Origin: Candidatus Peregrinibacteria bacterium
GTDB taxonomy: Bacteria; Patescibacteriota; Gracilibacteria; UBA1369; PNNO01
Reading direction: 5' to 3'
Length of the DNA: 64,000 nucleotides
NCBI GenBank assembly: GCA_016928915.1
Contig: JAFGJT010000012.1
Coordinates: 44,029 to 108,028, forward strand
The stretch's first letter is position 1. Each line of letters starts with the position of its first letter. The position numbers were made by a program, and so were the translations under genes. The notes under the pieces are model-generated. The model did not search any database and was not told where the DNA came from. It saw nothing but the letters and a program-made list of their open reading frames with translations. Positions 15,977 to 26,064 of the stretch are shown one piece after another.

Positions 15977-18946
15977 ATGCACAAAAACAAAACAAAAACA
16001 AAAAGTATATTTTTTGAGCATAGACTTGTCTGTTACAAGCGCAAAGAAGACGAGCTTTACGAGGAAGGAACTCCGGTTGAAAAGGGAAACCTTGAACCGG
16101 AAAGTATTTTAAAGGGATTTCATGAAAGATATAATCCATGGAACCTGAATGCGGCTATCAATAATCCGGATGAGGTTATTTTTGGCGTAAGAGACAGAAT
16201 GATGGATCCTCTTGGAGGAATTAACCAGCTTTCCGGTGATAATATTTTAAATACCCGCGTCAGTTACAAACTTGAACATATAGCCACAATGGCGCCTCAG
16301 GCATATAAACAGATAATTGACGAGGAAGTACGAAGGCGGGGCGGTCCCGGACCCGATTATACATGGAGCAACGCACGAAAAAAAATTGAAAGGCAAGTAG
16401 CTGCAGACTTTTTTACTTATGATATCTTCGCAGGTCAGAACTATATGACTCTGCGCACTAATCTGCAGGCGCAGATTCAGGGCCTTGGATTTATAGGGAA
16501 CCGCGGGTTCACAGATTCCCGCCGCAACAGAATAAATCTGGCAAATCCATTTGCAACAAATGAATTTGATGTAGCCACAGGTGCTCCGGGCATGCCCGCT
16601 CAGGAAACAGTGGTTATAAAATGGCATCAGGAAGACTTTATAACAATAAAAAACAAACTTGAACGCGCCGGTTTATGGTCGGATTTTTCAAGCCAGCCCA
16701 ATGCCCGCCGTTTTATACATCTAAAATTCAGGCACTCACTTTTGGAGCGCACTGTCGCGGAAGAAGCCGCAAAACTAAGTAATGACAAATATAATCCCCA
16801 AAGACTTATAACATGGCTTGAAAACGATTTAACCAGGCAGGCGTTAAGAGAAGATACAATATTTGAAAAGTGGGTTAAAAATAAATTGTATGATAATACA
16901 ACCACTCCTCCAACCGTGCTTTTCAGCAGTGTTGAAGATCTTAAAAGAAGAAATCCAAATCTCTATAGAGAGTTAATAATTGAACAAAATAAAGCACGTG
17001 TGAGAACAAGGCCTAACTCCTTATACAACCATCTTACTACAATCCTTCTGCCAAAATCGCTTGAAAACGTTCAAAAATCCAAGGAAACAAAGACACTGCT
17101 TGCTTATTTATTTCATAAATCAAATGATCCGGATGATGCGAGTGATGTTTATAAATATATGGGATCTCTCGCAGGCTCAAAAGTTGATACAACAAAAGAT
17201 GAAGAAACTCTAAATTCTCTTACGGATCCAATTAATTTGTTTAATGAATTTCAGGAAAATTTTATTAATGATTTCGGAGAATTATCCGACCTTAAAAAAG
17301 AATTTGATGATATTCATACGGAAATAACCGGAATAGGTGCAAAAAGCGCTGGGGAACAAGCAAAACTTGTTGAAAAGGTAAAAGAATTAAATGCAAGGGA
17401 AAGAGAAATCAAAAAGTCAATGAATACAATACAAAACAAATTAATAAAAAATATTAAATCTTTAAAAACACTTATAACTGAAAATTTAACGGCAAATGGA
17501 ATTTTTGGAATGGATATTGATCTGAAGCATTCTGATTGGAACTTCCTTGATTTTACGTTTCTATCTAATCCGAGATTTGATGACAGACCATCAGATTATA
17601 ATGATAAAAAAACCTATATTGATGACTTTACAAGGCTGTGTTTTAATAATCCGGATATTATTAAAAACATTAATAATCTTTCAAATTCCCTAAATACAAA
17701 CAAAAAAAACATTGAAGACCGTTTAAAAGATGCAAAAGAAAAAAATGAAAAGGCCGAAGCCGCTGAAAAGATGGATTCCCGCGGGCTTTTGTATCTTCTT
17801 GTGAAAAGGGATCTTGAACGAAAAGGGCTTACGGCTGAAACCGGTCTGCATGAAAAGGCTCATTTAACAACAAATCTTTTGATTGCCGACTGCCGCAATG
17901 CCGAAATTTACGGTAATGTTAACCAGCATATTGCGAGCGGTCTTGAAAAAAGTTTTGGAAAGCGTCTTAAAGAAGCTTTTCAGTCCGGATTTTTCTTTTC
18001 GCCAACTTTATCGGGACAGGATGCCATTGCACATATAATTGATCTTCATCCTGAACTTGCGATGTTTAAGGATATTAATCTTTTTTCCACCCGAAAAGAC
18101 CTTATTCAGATGATGCACCGCTACGGCATGGCAAATCCGGCAAAAATACGTGAATTTATTGCGATGATTGGTGAATGCATAAGAGGAATTGAACTTCCCG
18201 GAGAAGGCGCAAAAGAAGCGCTTAAAACGAAAATTAAGGTTTTTGATCAGGATGTTCCTCATCTTGAACGTTTAATCAATATGCTGACTCTTCTTGAAAC
18301 ACAGCTTCGCACTGAAAATTTTCTTCAGGGCGTAAGAGAGGCTGAAGCCGGAGAACCGGCTCTGGACAGACAAAAACTGATATTGAACATGCTTAAAGAT
18401 CAGACCGAAGGTGAAAACGCGCTTGATGAAAGGCTTGCGAATTCTCTTCAGGGTCATGATGCCCGCTTTAAACGCTTATTTATGAAGAAAGATCTTAAAG
18501 CGGAATATAATATGGCAATGGATCAGCTTGGGGCGCTTCCCGCGGATTTACGTGAACAGGAATTAATTCAGCGCGGTCTTGCTCCAAGAGTGGCAACTCG
18601 AGGGGTTGTTTCTCTGCGCGCTGAAAGAGGGCTTAAAAAAGCCGGTATCGCAATACTAAAATATAACCCGATAAGTCTTGTTGGGTGGGGAATGGGATGG
18701 CTGGGAGAAAAAGGCGGAAGATGGGCATGGAATTATATGAAAGGGAAATGGAATGTTATAAAACCCGAAATGCAGGCCGGACGCGCGGTATGGAAAGCCA
18801 AAACCGAAGGCGCCATAATGCGGGTGCCTTTATATGCGGCGGCAATTCCGGTTGGAATCACGGCATGGGGGCTTTCCGCTCCTTCAAGATTCTTAAAATG
18901 GCTGCTGCCAAAAAGCGCAACTCAGGGCGCGGCTGCTGCAAAATAA
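15977..18946 (+). CDS. Large protein of unknown function, first gene of block (989 aa)
   Basis: I do not recognise this protein. It opens with the octamer FFEHRLVC (residues 12-19), which fits F-x3-[KR]-L-V-[FC], also found near the N-termini of the proteins at 20383-22719 and 53900-56110. The body is charged and mostly helical, with a likely coiled coil at about residues 434-505. Near the C-terminus (from about 885) are Trp/Gly-rich and hydrophobic stretches (NPISLVGWGMGWLGEKGG, then VPLYAAAIPVGITAWGL) that could enter or lie on a membrane, and an Ala-rich end. No signal peptide is evident. It heads a tightly spaced + strand series of six genes with its own promoter. Confidence 0.85.
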   Translation: MHKNKTKTKSIFFEHRLVCYKRKEDELYEEGTPVEKGNLEPESILKGFHERYNPWNLNAAINNPDEVIFGVRDRMMDPLGGINQLSGDNILNTRVSYKLEHIATMAPQAYKQIIDEEVRRRGGPGPDYTWSNARKKIERQVAADFFTYDIFAGQNYMTLRTNLQAQIQGLGFIGNRGFTDSRRNRINLANPFATNEFDVATGAPGMPAQETVVIKWHQEDFITIKNKLERAGLWSDFSSQPNARRFIHLKFRHSLLERTVAEEAAKLSNDKYNPQRLITWLENDLTRQALREDTIFEKWVKNKLYDNTTTPPTVLFSSVEDLKRRNPNLYRELIIEQNKARVRTRPNSLYNHLTTILLPKSLENVQKSKETKTLLAYLFHKSNDPDDASDVYKYMGSLAGSKVDTTKDEETLNSLTDPINLFNEFQENFINDFGELSDLKKEFDDIHTEITGIGAKSAGEQAKLVEKVKELNAREREIKKSMNTIQNKLIKNIKSLKTLITENLTANGIFGMDIDLKHSDWNFLDFTFLSNPRFDDRPSDYNDKKTYIDDFTRLCFNNPDIIKNINNLSNSLNTNKKNIEDRLKDAKEKNEKAEAAEKMDSRGLLYLLVKRDLERKGLTAETGLHEKAHLTTNLLIADCRNAEIYGNVNQHIASGLEKSFGKRLKEAFQSGFFFSPTLSGQDAIAHIIDLHPELAMFKDINLFSTRKDLIQMMHRYGMANPAKIREFIAMIGECIRGIELPGEGAKEALKTKIKVFDQDVPHLERLINMLTLLETQLRTENFLQGVREAEAGEPALDRQKLILNMLKDQTEGENALDERLANSLQGHDARFKRLFMKKDLKAEYNMAMDQLGALPADLREQELIQRGLAPRVATRGVVSLRAERGLKKAGIAILKYNPISLVGWGMGWLGEKGGRWAWNYMKGKWNVIKPEMQAGRAVWKAKTEGAIMRVPLYAAAIPVGITAWGLSAPSRFLKWLLPKSATQGAAAAK

Positions 18947-18975
18947 TCACAAAAAAATAATTAAAATAAAAAAAT

Positions 18976-19338
18976 ATGTTTGATTCAAAAAACTTTTCTT
19001 ACAGAACATTTTTAGACCATGTTATGCAAAGAATGCATCTTGAAAACACCGAAGAACCCATTAAAACAAAAATTGAAAAAGAAATAGCGCGCATTCTGGG
19101 AAATCGAATTATTACTACTGTTATGAACACAATGACAGAGGACAATTTAACAGAATTCGATATTTTAAGGACAAAAAATCCCGATCTTGCGGATCTTGAG
19201 CTGCTTTTTATGTATGTTGAAAATATACCGGCGCTTTCTGAATCCATGATTAAAAGCATTAACGACCTTGCGGATGAATTGACATATGATGCGGCAAGGC
19301 TTGATAAGGTTCTTGAAGAAAAAAATACCAATAAATAA
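18976..19338 (+). CDS. Small helical protein of unknown function (120 aa)
   Basis: Unrecognised soluble, charged, mostly helical protein with no membrane segment. It follows the 989-aa gene by 29 bp in an A-rich gap (TTAAAATAAAAAAAT before the ATG) that closely resembles the leader of the 778-aa gene at 20383. The stop is 7 bp before the next start, so it is almost certainly part of the same operon. It may act with the 989-aa protein, but nothing in the sequence shows how. Confidence 0.75.
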   Translation: MFDSKNFSYRTFLDHVMQRMHLENTEEPIKTKIEKEIARILGNRIITTVMNTMTEDNLTEFDILRTKNPDLADLELLFMYVENIPALSESMIKSINDLADELTYDAARLDKVLEEKNTNK

Positions 19339-19345
19339 TATTTTA

Positions 19346-20329
19346 ATGGCAAATGAGGAGTTTAACCAGGAATGGAACAAACAAGCCCGGACAGCTGAAA
19401 AAATGCAAAGATGGGATGCTGATTTAATGGGTCCGCCGCCGGATGAGTTCAGAAATGTTCCCGCAAAATCCGAACAAGATAAATTTATAGATAATCTTGG
19501 AGGTTTTCTGGATACGGCTGCAAAACAAGGATATAGGCAGTCCGATTTTAGAGATGATGTTGATAAAAGAGCAAGAAAACGCGGCGAAAAAGCCGTAGAA
19601 TATGATCTTGTTCAGTTTTATAAAGAAATTGAAGAATCCATAAAATCAAATGAAACAAAATGGACCAGACGAGCGTGGAACTGGCTTTTTGGACGTTTTA
19701 GAAAAGAAAATAAATACCAAAAAAAAATGGAGGAATATTTTAGGCTTCAGCAGCAGCTTGATGAAATTAATGCTGAAATCCATATTATGAGGCAGGATCT
19801 TGCGGCTCTTGAGGTAAAACTTACCGAAGCGGAAAAAAATCCGGCTGAAGACAGAAGAATAAGAGAAAGAATATCAAGACAGCAGGAGGCAATAAGAAAT
19901 AATCTTGCAAAAAAAACCGGGCTTTTAAGTGTACAGTCGCGGGACCAGTTAATAACAAACAGTCTGTGGGCCGAGGCCGAAAAAGAGCTTGAAGAAGAAC
20001 AAAGAAAAATTACCAATAAATTCGGCCACAAAATCCAGGGTCTTTTTGCCGACAGGCAGAATTTAATACTTAAACTAAGCAAATTAACCCACGAAGAAAC
20101 AAAGCAGCTGCAAATAAAATATAGTATCCAGGAAGAAATTAACCGAATTGACATGGAGCTTGAATCCATCAAAAAAGAAATAATCGCCTATAAATCCGAA
20201 AGACCGATTTTTCTTTTTGAACGCGCATTTGGATTTGAAGGAGTTATGGGCATTAAAAGCATTCCAATACTTGCAAAACGCGGCCAGATAACATGGGATA
20301 AAAAACATGAATTCGTTACCGACGCCTAA
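19346..20329 (+). CDS. Coiled-coil protein of unknown function (327 aa)
   Basis: I place the start at 19346 (MANEEFNQEWN), 8 bp after the previous stop. An in-frame start at 19286 would overlap that gene by 50 bp and add a basic stretch unlike the rest. Residues from about 120 to 290 are a long coiled coil (LQQQLDEINAEIHIMRQDLA, KLTEAEKNPAEDRRIRERIS and onward) interrupted once near 195. The C-terminus (FLFERAFGFEGVMGIKSIPI) is more globular. A Trp/Arg patch (TRRAWNWLFGRFRKENK, about residues 100-117) could touch a membrane. No signal peptide. Third gene of the block; function unknown. Confidence 0.75.
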   Translation: MANEEFNQEWNKQARTAEKMQRWDADLMGPPPDEFRNVPAKSEQDKFIDNLGGFLDTAAKQGYRQSDFRDDVDKRARKRGEKAVEYDLVQFYKEIEESIKSNETKWTRRAWNWLFGRFRKENKYQKKMEEYFRLQQQLDEINAEIHIMRQDLAALEVKLTEAEKNPAEDRRIRERISRQQEAIRNNLAKKTGLLSVQSRDQLITNSLWAEAEKELEEEQRKITNKFGHKIQGLFADRQNLILKLSKLTHEETKQLQIKYSIQEEINRIDMELESIKKEIIAYKSERPIFLFERAFGFEGVMGIKSIPILAKRGQITWDKKHEFVTDA

Positions 20330-20382
20330 AGAACCAAAAGTAATTGTTAATCAAAATTAAAAATATTTAAAATAAAAAAAAT

Positions 20383-22719
20383 ATGAAAAATAAACATTTA
20401 TACAATCAGTTTAAGTATTCAAAATTAGTGTTTGAAAGTGCTCCTGCACTCCCGCCTGAAGAACAAGGGCTTCCGGACGAAAGAATTCCTACAACCAACT
20501 ATATTGTACCCGAAGGTGCGGTACAGGATTATATAAGAAACAGGGTCGGCCAGGTTATTCAAGGCGGCGTAACCGAAAACCGCGTTAATGATGCTGTAAA
20601 TAAGAACAGCGAAGCCCTTAACCGAAGAATTAGTGAACTGGAAAACACAAACAGAGAGCTAAGCGACAGAATTAATATTTTGGCAAGGAATATTGAAACA
20701 ATTAACCGCGAGCGCGCAGCCGAGGCTTTAACTATACAAAGATTTATTGATAATACGGACAATGCAATACAAGAAGACAGGGCAAGACTCACTGCATTGG
20801 AAGCTCGTGGAGCAGGTGCCGGCCTTGACCTTACAAAATTAACGCCTGAACAAAGAAAAACATTATCAACATTAATTGACGATGAATTTAAAACAGCTGT
20901 TTCAAATGTTGAAGCAATTGACAAAGACCCCTCGCGCGCCAATACCGCAACTGTGTTTGAAAGATTTCTGGCAAATCTTAACAATACGGGTAAAACCCTG
21001 GATATTCATATTAAAAACACGGACAACTCCATTAATGAACAACTGCGATTAAATAAGGAATTTGATGATCGCATTAATATTGTGGCAAGAAATATACAAA
21101 ATTTAAAAGAAGCGGGTATTGATTTTGGAGCCTTGTCGGAAGAACAAAAAAAGAAATTAATTGAACTGATCCAGCAAAACGCAAAAGCGGGAATATTGGA
21201 TTTAGGTAATTTGACCGATGATGACAGAAAAAAACTTGTTGAAACATTGATACATGAAGGAAAATTGGATGAAACTATTGAAGCTCATCTACAATTGACC
21301 AAAAATGAAGTGGCAAGATTAAAAAACGCGGGCATTACCCCCGAGGAAAAAGCCAAACTTGAACAACAGATTCTAAACGCTCAAAAAGATATTCAATCTC
21401 TTAATACAAAAAGGGAGTCGGAGCTGGACAGACTTGATGAAATTAACGCGGAAACACAAGCTCTGCGTGAAAAAGCAATCGAACATGATAATAAAATCGG
21501 CACGTTGGAGCAAAGACCAACAGGACCGGTAGCGCCTGCTGCCCGGGTACGTGCAAGGCGCGTAAGAAAAGCAATATTGCCGCCGGTTGCAGCAACTCCG
21601 GAAGCTGCAACGGAACAACCTCCGGCAGCTCCGGCTGTGATTCCTCTTGGAGCTCCGGAACCGACTTTACCTGTTACTCCGGTTGTTCCACCGGCCTCAG
21701 AAACACCTGCGCCTGCTTCGGCACCAAGAACGCGTACAAGAACTCCAAGAAAACCCAGAACTACTCCGGCGCCGGTAACGGCACCTGCACCGACTGCGCC
21801 TGAAGCTCCTGTTGCTCCCACCCTACCCGCTGAAGCTCCCAAACCAACTCCAAGACAACGAAAAAGACCTGCCGCAAAATCTGCTGTTCCTCCCGCAGCT
21901 GTACCTGCCACCACCCCCGATAAAACGCCGGTTTCTGCGGTTAAACCGCCTCCGGCTCCCGTAATTCCCAAAGCTCCAAGCACTCAAAAAAGACCAGCAA
22001 GACAGCGTAAAACTTCTGTTCCCGCCTCGCCTCCGGCTCCCATGATTCCAAAAGCCGCTCCAACACAAAAAAGAACGCCAAGGGCTAAAAAAACACCGGT
22101 TGCTCCCAGCAGTGTTCCGCAAAGTCCGGCAAAAGCATTGACACGGCCCGGACGCGCTCCAAAAGAAACAAGCGATTTGGATAAAACAGAGACCGAAAAT
22201 CTTAAACGAAGGCTTTTAAAAGGGCTTATTCTAACCGAAACGCGGCTTAAAAATGCCAAAATCACTGATACCACAACAAAAAATAAACTGCTTCATAAAT
22301 GCAAATGCCTTAAAGGCAGACTTACGTCGCATACAGTACTCGTCGCGCCGCAAAGAAAGGGGCTGACTACAACTTATAACAATCTTAAACGGGAAATTAA
22401 TAATGCCATAAGGCAGCAAAAACCCCCGGCGATTGAAGATTTTGGCCGCAAAACAACCGAAGTTCCGGGACCTAAAGCAAAAAAAATACCGTATACACAA
22501 GCCACCGATATCGGTGAGTTTATGAAACAGCCCCCCGCGCCGATACGTCCGAAAAAAACGCCGGAGACTGCCCGTACTATTACTGGTTTTCAAAAAGCAC
22601 AACCTGCTGAAGTAAAACCAAAAGCAAGGAGAACAAGAAAGGCTCCCGCGACTAAACCCGAGGCTAAACCTATAAGCTCTCCCGCAAGAAGAAGAAGTCC
22701 AAGAAAAAAAACTCCGTAA
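20383..22719 (+). CDS. Coiled-coil plus Pro/Ala/Arg-rich protein of unknown function (778 aa)
   Basis: Unrecognised. Residues 10-17 (FKYSKLVF) carry the shared N-terminal octamer. Residues from about 70 to 380 are coiled coil with repeated segments; compare DRINILARNIETI and DRINIVARNIQNL, each followed by a segment containing EEQKKKL or PEQRKTL. Residues from about 385 to 610 are a disordered Pro/Ala/Thr/Arg linker (many APxxP and TRTPRKPRT-like stretches), strongly basic. A short folded helical patch (about 612-690) and a second basic tail ending RRRSPRKKTP follow. A rod with a long basic tether suits a scaffold or a protein that binds nucleic acid or acidic polymer. No membrane helix. Confidence 0.8.
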   Translation: MKNKHLYNQFKYSKLVFESAPALPPEEQGLPDERIPTTNYIVPEGAVQDYIRNRVGQVIQGGVTENRVNDAVNKNSEALNRRISELENTNRELSDRINILARNIETINRERAAEALTIQRFIDNTDNAIQEDRARLTALEARGAGAGLDLTKLTPEQRKTLSTLIDDEFKTAVSNVEAIDKDPSRANTATVFERFLANLNNTGKTLDIHIKNTDNSINEQLRLNKEFDDRINIVARNIQNLKEAGIDFGALSEEQKKKLIELIQQNAKAGILDLGNLTDDDRKKLVETLIHEGKLDETIEAHLQLTKNEVARLKNAGITPEEKAKLEQQILNAQKDIQSLNTKRESELDRLDEINAETQALREKAIEHDNKIGTLEQRPTGPVAPAARVRARRVRKAILPPVAATPEAATEQPPAAPAVIPLGAPEPTLPVTPVVPPASETPAPASAPRTRTRTPRKPRTTPAPVTAPAPTAPEAPVAPTLPAEAPKPTPRQRKRPAAKSAVPPAAVPATTPDKTPVSAVKPPPAPVIPKAPSTQKRPARQRKTSVPASPPAPMIPKAAPTQKRTPRAKKTPVAPSSVPQSPAKALTRPGRAPKETSDLDKTETENLKRRLLKGLILTETRLKNAKITDTTTKNKLLHKCKCLKGRLTSHTVLVAPQRKGLTTTYNNLKREINNAIRQQKPPAIEDFGRKTTEVPGPKAKKIPYTQATDIGEFMKQPPAPIRPKKTPETARTITGFQKAQPAEVKPKARRTRKAPATKPEAKPISSPARRRSPRKKTP

Positions 22720-22730
22720 TTTTATGGTAA

Positions 22731-22925
22731 ATGAACCAAAAACCTAATCAAAATCAAGGTCGCATCAATGAACTTTTAAAAAGATACAATGAGCTTTTGG
22801 CTCAAAAACATGCGCTTGAAGCACAATGTGACAATATTGAAAAAGAGTTGTTTGCGGGATTGACAGGTGCCGCAAAAGATGTTTTTAAAATACCTGAAAT
22901 TCCGGACGAAAAAGCCAAAAACTGA
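22731..22925 (+). CDS. Short coiled-coil protein (64 aa)
   Basis: A 64-aa protein made of one amphipathic helix pair (INELLKRYNELLAQKHALEA and on), with a Gln/Asn-rich start and a Pro/Glu/Lys end. It lies 11 bp after the 778-aa gene and before the promoter of the 968-aa gene. Unrecognised; the size suggests an oligomerising adaptor. A similar short coiled-coil gene sits in front of another membrane-associated protein at 28119-28286. Confidence 0.65.
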   Translation: MNQKPNQNQGRINELLKRYNELLAQKHALEAQCDNIEKELFAGLTGAAKDVFKIPEIPDEKAKN

Positions 22926-22955
22926 TTGCTAAATAAGGGTGTTTTATAGTATAAT
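22926..22955 (+). promoter_or_regulatory. Promoter for the 968-aa gene
   Basis: TTGCTA (22926-22931), an 18-bp spacer and a consensus TATAAT (22950-22955). The predicted start near 22962 leaves a leader of about 16 nt before ATG 22978, with no ribosome site. Confidence 0.55.
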
Positions 22956-22977
22956 ATAAAGATTAAATAAATATATA

Positions 22978-25884
22978 ATGAATGGACAGCAAGGACAAAC
23001 AGGATTAGCAGGTGCTCCGGGCTCAGCGCCACGAAGTGCAGAAACGCATGAGATAGTGCGAAGATATGAATCAAGAAAAAATCTATATCCTGACATTAAA
23101 ACGGTTGATGATTTAAATAAAAAAGGCTTTTTGGATTTGATTGGACCGCTTGAAAAAAACGATCAAAAACTGCCGAAAACCGCTGACAGATTTCTTAAAA
23201 ACATAAAAAATCTTGCAATTTCATTAAATCAGGCACAGCCTGCCTTTATTGACTATGGTCAAGCTAAAAACCTTGATCCAAACAATCCGCATTTCACGAA
23301 TCTAGAAAGAAGGGCTCTGATTATTAATCAAAGAAATAATCAGTCTATTCTTTTTCCAAATTATGACAAATTATTCCATGCAAAAAACACCACAGAACTT
23401 GAAGCAAATTTAAACAATCCTTTGATCGTCCCGGCCGAATATAAAACGGACAGAAGCTTCCCGGGCGATGTAAAAGCCGTTTTCAATGTAATTGAACGGA
23501 TGCGTCTTAGCAATATAAACGCATCAAAAACACAAAGACTGTACAAATACCTTGATGAAATTTTTAAGGCAAAAGATAAAGACGAACTTGAAAAAGCAAT
23601 CAACAACTCAATTATCATACGAAGAGATTCGTTAACCGAGCAAAATGTTAACGCAATATTTGCCGCAAAAGAACAGTATGACAAATTTAGAGAATGGATC
23701 GGAAAGCAGATTGATCTTGAATCAGATTTAAAAAAAGACAGACAGACTCTTCTTTCAAAACCGCTTGAATACGCAAAAAGCGCCGAAGGTGCGGCTGCCG
23801 GGATGATTCAAAAATTCCGAGACAATTTTGCGGGAATGGACGGCAACCAAAAACTTGTTGCCGGAGCCACCATTCTTGTCGGTCTCGCGTGGTTTTTAAA
23901 CAGCAAGAACGAAGAAGTCGGCAAAATGAGGGATTTATTTAAAAAAGTTGCCCTGCTCGGCATAGGGTATTTTGCAATCAACACAACATCAAAAGTGTTT
24001 TTGGGTAAAAGTTTAAAAGATGTTAGTGGTAAATATATAGAAAGAAAAGCGGGAAAAAGAAATTTCTTAAAATCCGCATTTAATACAAATGATACAGGCG
24101 CGGAAATAATGAACAGCGCCCTTATTAATTTAGGTGACCATGATTTTGACGAGATAGCAAAGCTTTATTTGCTGGCGGAATCCGAATACCGAAGAACTCC
24201 TATTGCTGATAATTTAAGAGAAATCTCCGTTGGTGGTGTTGCCGAGGAAAACATGTCGCGCAATCAAATATACAGAGCAATGAAAATGCTTGACAGAAAA
24301 CTTAATAAATCAGGCAGCAGCATTGCTGAGCTGCGTGATGCTTTTGAGACGAAACGAAGAGAAGCCGAGCTCCGCGGCGAAAGATATCCGCGACCCACTT
24401 TAGGCCTTATAGTAGCCGCCGCTCTTCAAAAAGACATAATGAGATACAAGCCGAACAAAGAAGGTAAAAATATTAAATTCAGCCGAGTTGAACTTGATTC
24501 CACACAACGGGGCAATACGGATGACTGGTGGATGGTTACCGGCATGCCCTATCATTGGAAACAGCAGGCATACAGTCCAAATAAATATCCCAAAAAATCA
24601 ATAAATACAAAAAATCTTAAACATATTACTGAAGACAGTTATGCAATAAACAAACCATTATCCGACGTAATAAAAGACAACACACTTGGAAGATATACCG
24701 CAGGATACAAAGCTTTATATGAAAGCCAGTATAAACATGATCCAACAAAACCCCTTCATTTTATTTCAGACACGCGTGAAAGCGCAATTCTTATGACTTC
24801 AAAAGTAAAAGTTGATTATGAAGCGTTTAAGTATCCCAAAAAAAGAAATGACGCGCGTGTTGCCTCAATAGCCAATGCACGAACACAGGCGATTGAATTC
24901 ATTAAAAAGTCGCCGCAATTTAAAAGTCAGCCTTCTTCGGTGCAAAGCAGAATTAATGAATTCATACAGCCCGTTTATGGCGTGTTTTTAGAGGATACCG
25001 GAAAAGAAGAAATCAAGGAATATGTGATGTTTTTAAGAGTTACCTTGCCCGGATCCAAGGAATTTGAACTGCGAAAAAACAAAGAATGGACTGACGGGGA
25101 TATGCTGAAAATGAGAAAACATGAACCAATGAAAGCAAACGAAACTCTTACAATAAACGATTTTAAAATTTTATCCGCTCCCAGAACAACCGCTCGTTTA
25201 GGAGCAATACCTATCTCCACTTCATCGGAATTCGGCGGTTGTTATGAATCGTTTTTAGCAAGATTCAGATTAAATAAAGGGCAGTTGCCCGAAATAACCG
25301 CGGCATTAAATTATTACAGCCGTGAGTTTGCCGGCAAAGGAATCTCAAAAGCCGGTCTCGCAAGGTATCTTTCAAGTCACCAATTTAGCGAACAAGAGAT
25401 TAAAACAGCAACAGGAAGGACCTTGCTGCCTTTGGGCGGGGCAAACATCGAAGATCAGATACATACCGCTACAAAAGACGTTATTAATACAAGACTTACA
25501 AATATCAGCGGAGCGACCAAAAAAGCCGAATTAAACGAGGATATTATGTCAGGATTGGGAAATATGCTTGTTCTTGCATGTTACGGCGATCTTAAAGCTA
25601 TTGAACATCTTAAAAAAATAAATCAAAACACACTTCATGCCACTACCGCCAAAACACAATTTGATAGTGCCCTGAACGGAATTCAAGGGATTTACGCGGC
25701 CGCGTCGGGGCAAACCGTCCCGACAGCCCCGGGAGCACCATTGGTTCCTCCGGCTGCTGCAACCTTGCTGCCGACTTTGATCAATTATTATAAAGGATTT
25801 ATTGAAGCGGCATATATGGCAAGGCCGTGGCAGGAAACAAAAAGAGCAATAGATAGCGAGGTAGAAGAATACAGGAAGATTTAA
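22978..25884 (+). CDS. Large membrane-associated protein of unknown function (968 aa)
   Basis: Unrecognised. The first 20 residues are Gly/Gln/Pro-rich. A duplicated helical segment follows: residues near 129 (FHAKNTTELEANLNN) and near 192 (FKAKDKDELEKAINN) begin similar units of about 63 residues. Two hydrophobic helices at about 292-309 (LVAGATILVGLAWFL) and 321-340 (KVALLGIGYFAINTT) form a membrane hairpin. The large remaining C-terminal region is soluble and ends with a Pro/Ala-rich linker and a short helix. No signal peptide, so both termini are probably cytosolic. It has its own promoter and closes the block of large unknown genes. Confidence 0.8.
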   Translation: MNGQQGQTGLAGAPGSAPRSAETHEIVRRYESRKNLYPDIKTVDDLNKKGFLDLIGPLEKNDQKLPKTADRFLKNIKNLAISLNQAQPAFIDYGQAKNLDPNNPHFTNLERRALIINQRNNQSILFPNYDKLFHAKNTTELEANLNNPLIVPAEYKTDRSFPGDVKAVFNVIERMRLSNINASKTQRLYKYLDEIFKAKDKDELEKAINNSIIIRRDSLTEQNVNAIFAAKEQYDKFREWIGKQIDLESDLKKDRQTLLSKPLEYAKSAEGAAAGMIQKFRDNFAGMDGNQKLVAGATILVGLAWFLNSKNEEVGKMRDLFKKVALLGIGYFAINTTSKVFLGKSLKDVSGKYIERKAGKRNFLKSAFNTNDTGAEIMNSALINLGDHDFDEIAKLYLLAESEYRRTPIADNLREISVGGVAEENMSRNQIYRAMKMLDRKLNKSGSSIAELRDAFETKRREAELRGERYPRPTLGLIVAAALQKDIMRYKPNKEGKNIKFSRVELDSTQRGNTDDWWMVTGMPYHWKQQAYSPNKYPKKSINTKNLKHITEDSYAINKPLSDVIKDNTLGRYTAGYKALYESQYKHDPTKPLHFISDTRESAILMTSKVKVDYEAFKYPKKRNDARVASIANARTQAIEFIKKSPQFKSQPSSVQSRINEFIQPVYGVFLEDTGKEEIKEYVMFLRVTLPGSKEFELRKNKEWTDGDMLKMRKHEPMKANETLTINDFKILSAPRTTARLGAIPISTSSEFGGCYESFLARFRLNKGQLPEITAALNYYSREFAGKGISKAGLARYLSSHQFSEQEIKTATGRTLLPLGGANIEDQIHTATKDVINTRLTNISGATKKAELNEDIMSGLGNMLVLACYGDLKAIEHLKKINQNTLHATTAKTQFDSALNGIQGIYAAASGQTVPTAPGAPLVPPAAATLLPTLINYYKGFIEAAYMARPWQETKRAIDSEVEEYRKI

Positions 25885-25955
25885 TAAATCAGATTTAGAC
25901 GCATAAGCACGGATTGGCTTGATTCCATGGTTTTTAATTGATTTCACGTTTGAGG

Positions 25956-25984
25956 TTGACACATCTCATCTTTTTTGTTATTAT
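25956..25984 (+). promoter_or_regulatory. Promoter for the zincin gene
   Basis: A consensus TTGACA (25956-25961), a 17-bp spacer and TATTAT (25979-25984). Predicted transcription start near 25991, with a leader of about 74 nt before ATG 26065, longer than most in this window. Confidence 0.55.
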
Positions 25985-26064
25985 TCTTTCCTTTTAAGTA
26001 ATACTTGTTTCGAAATTAAAAACTAAAACAAAAGTCTGTCAGTATATCTTAACCCTAAGTTTAA

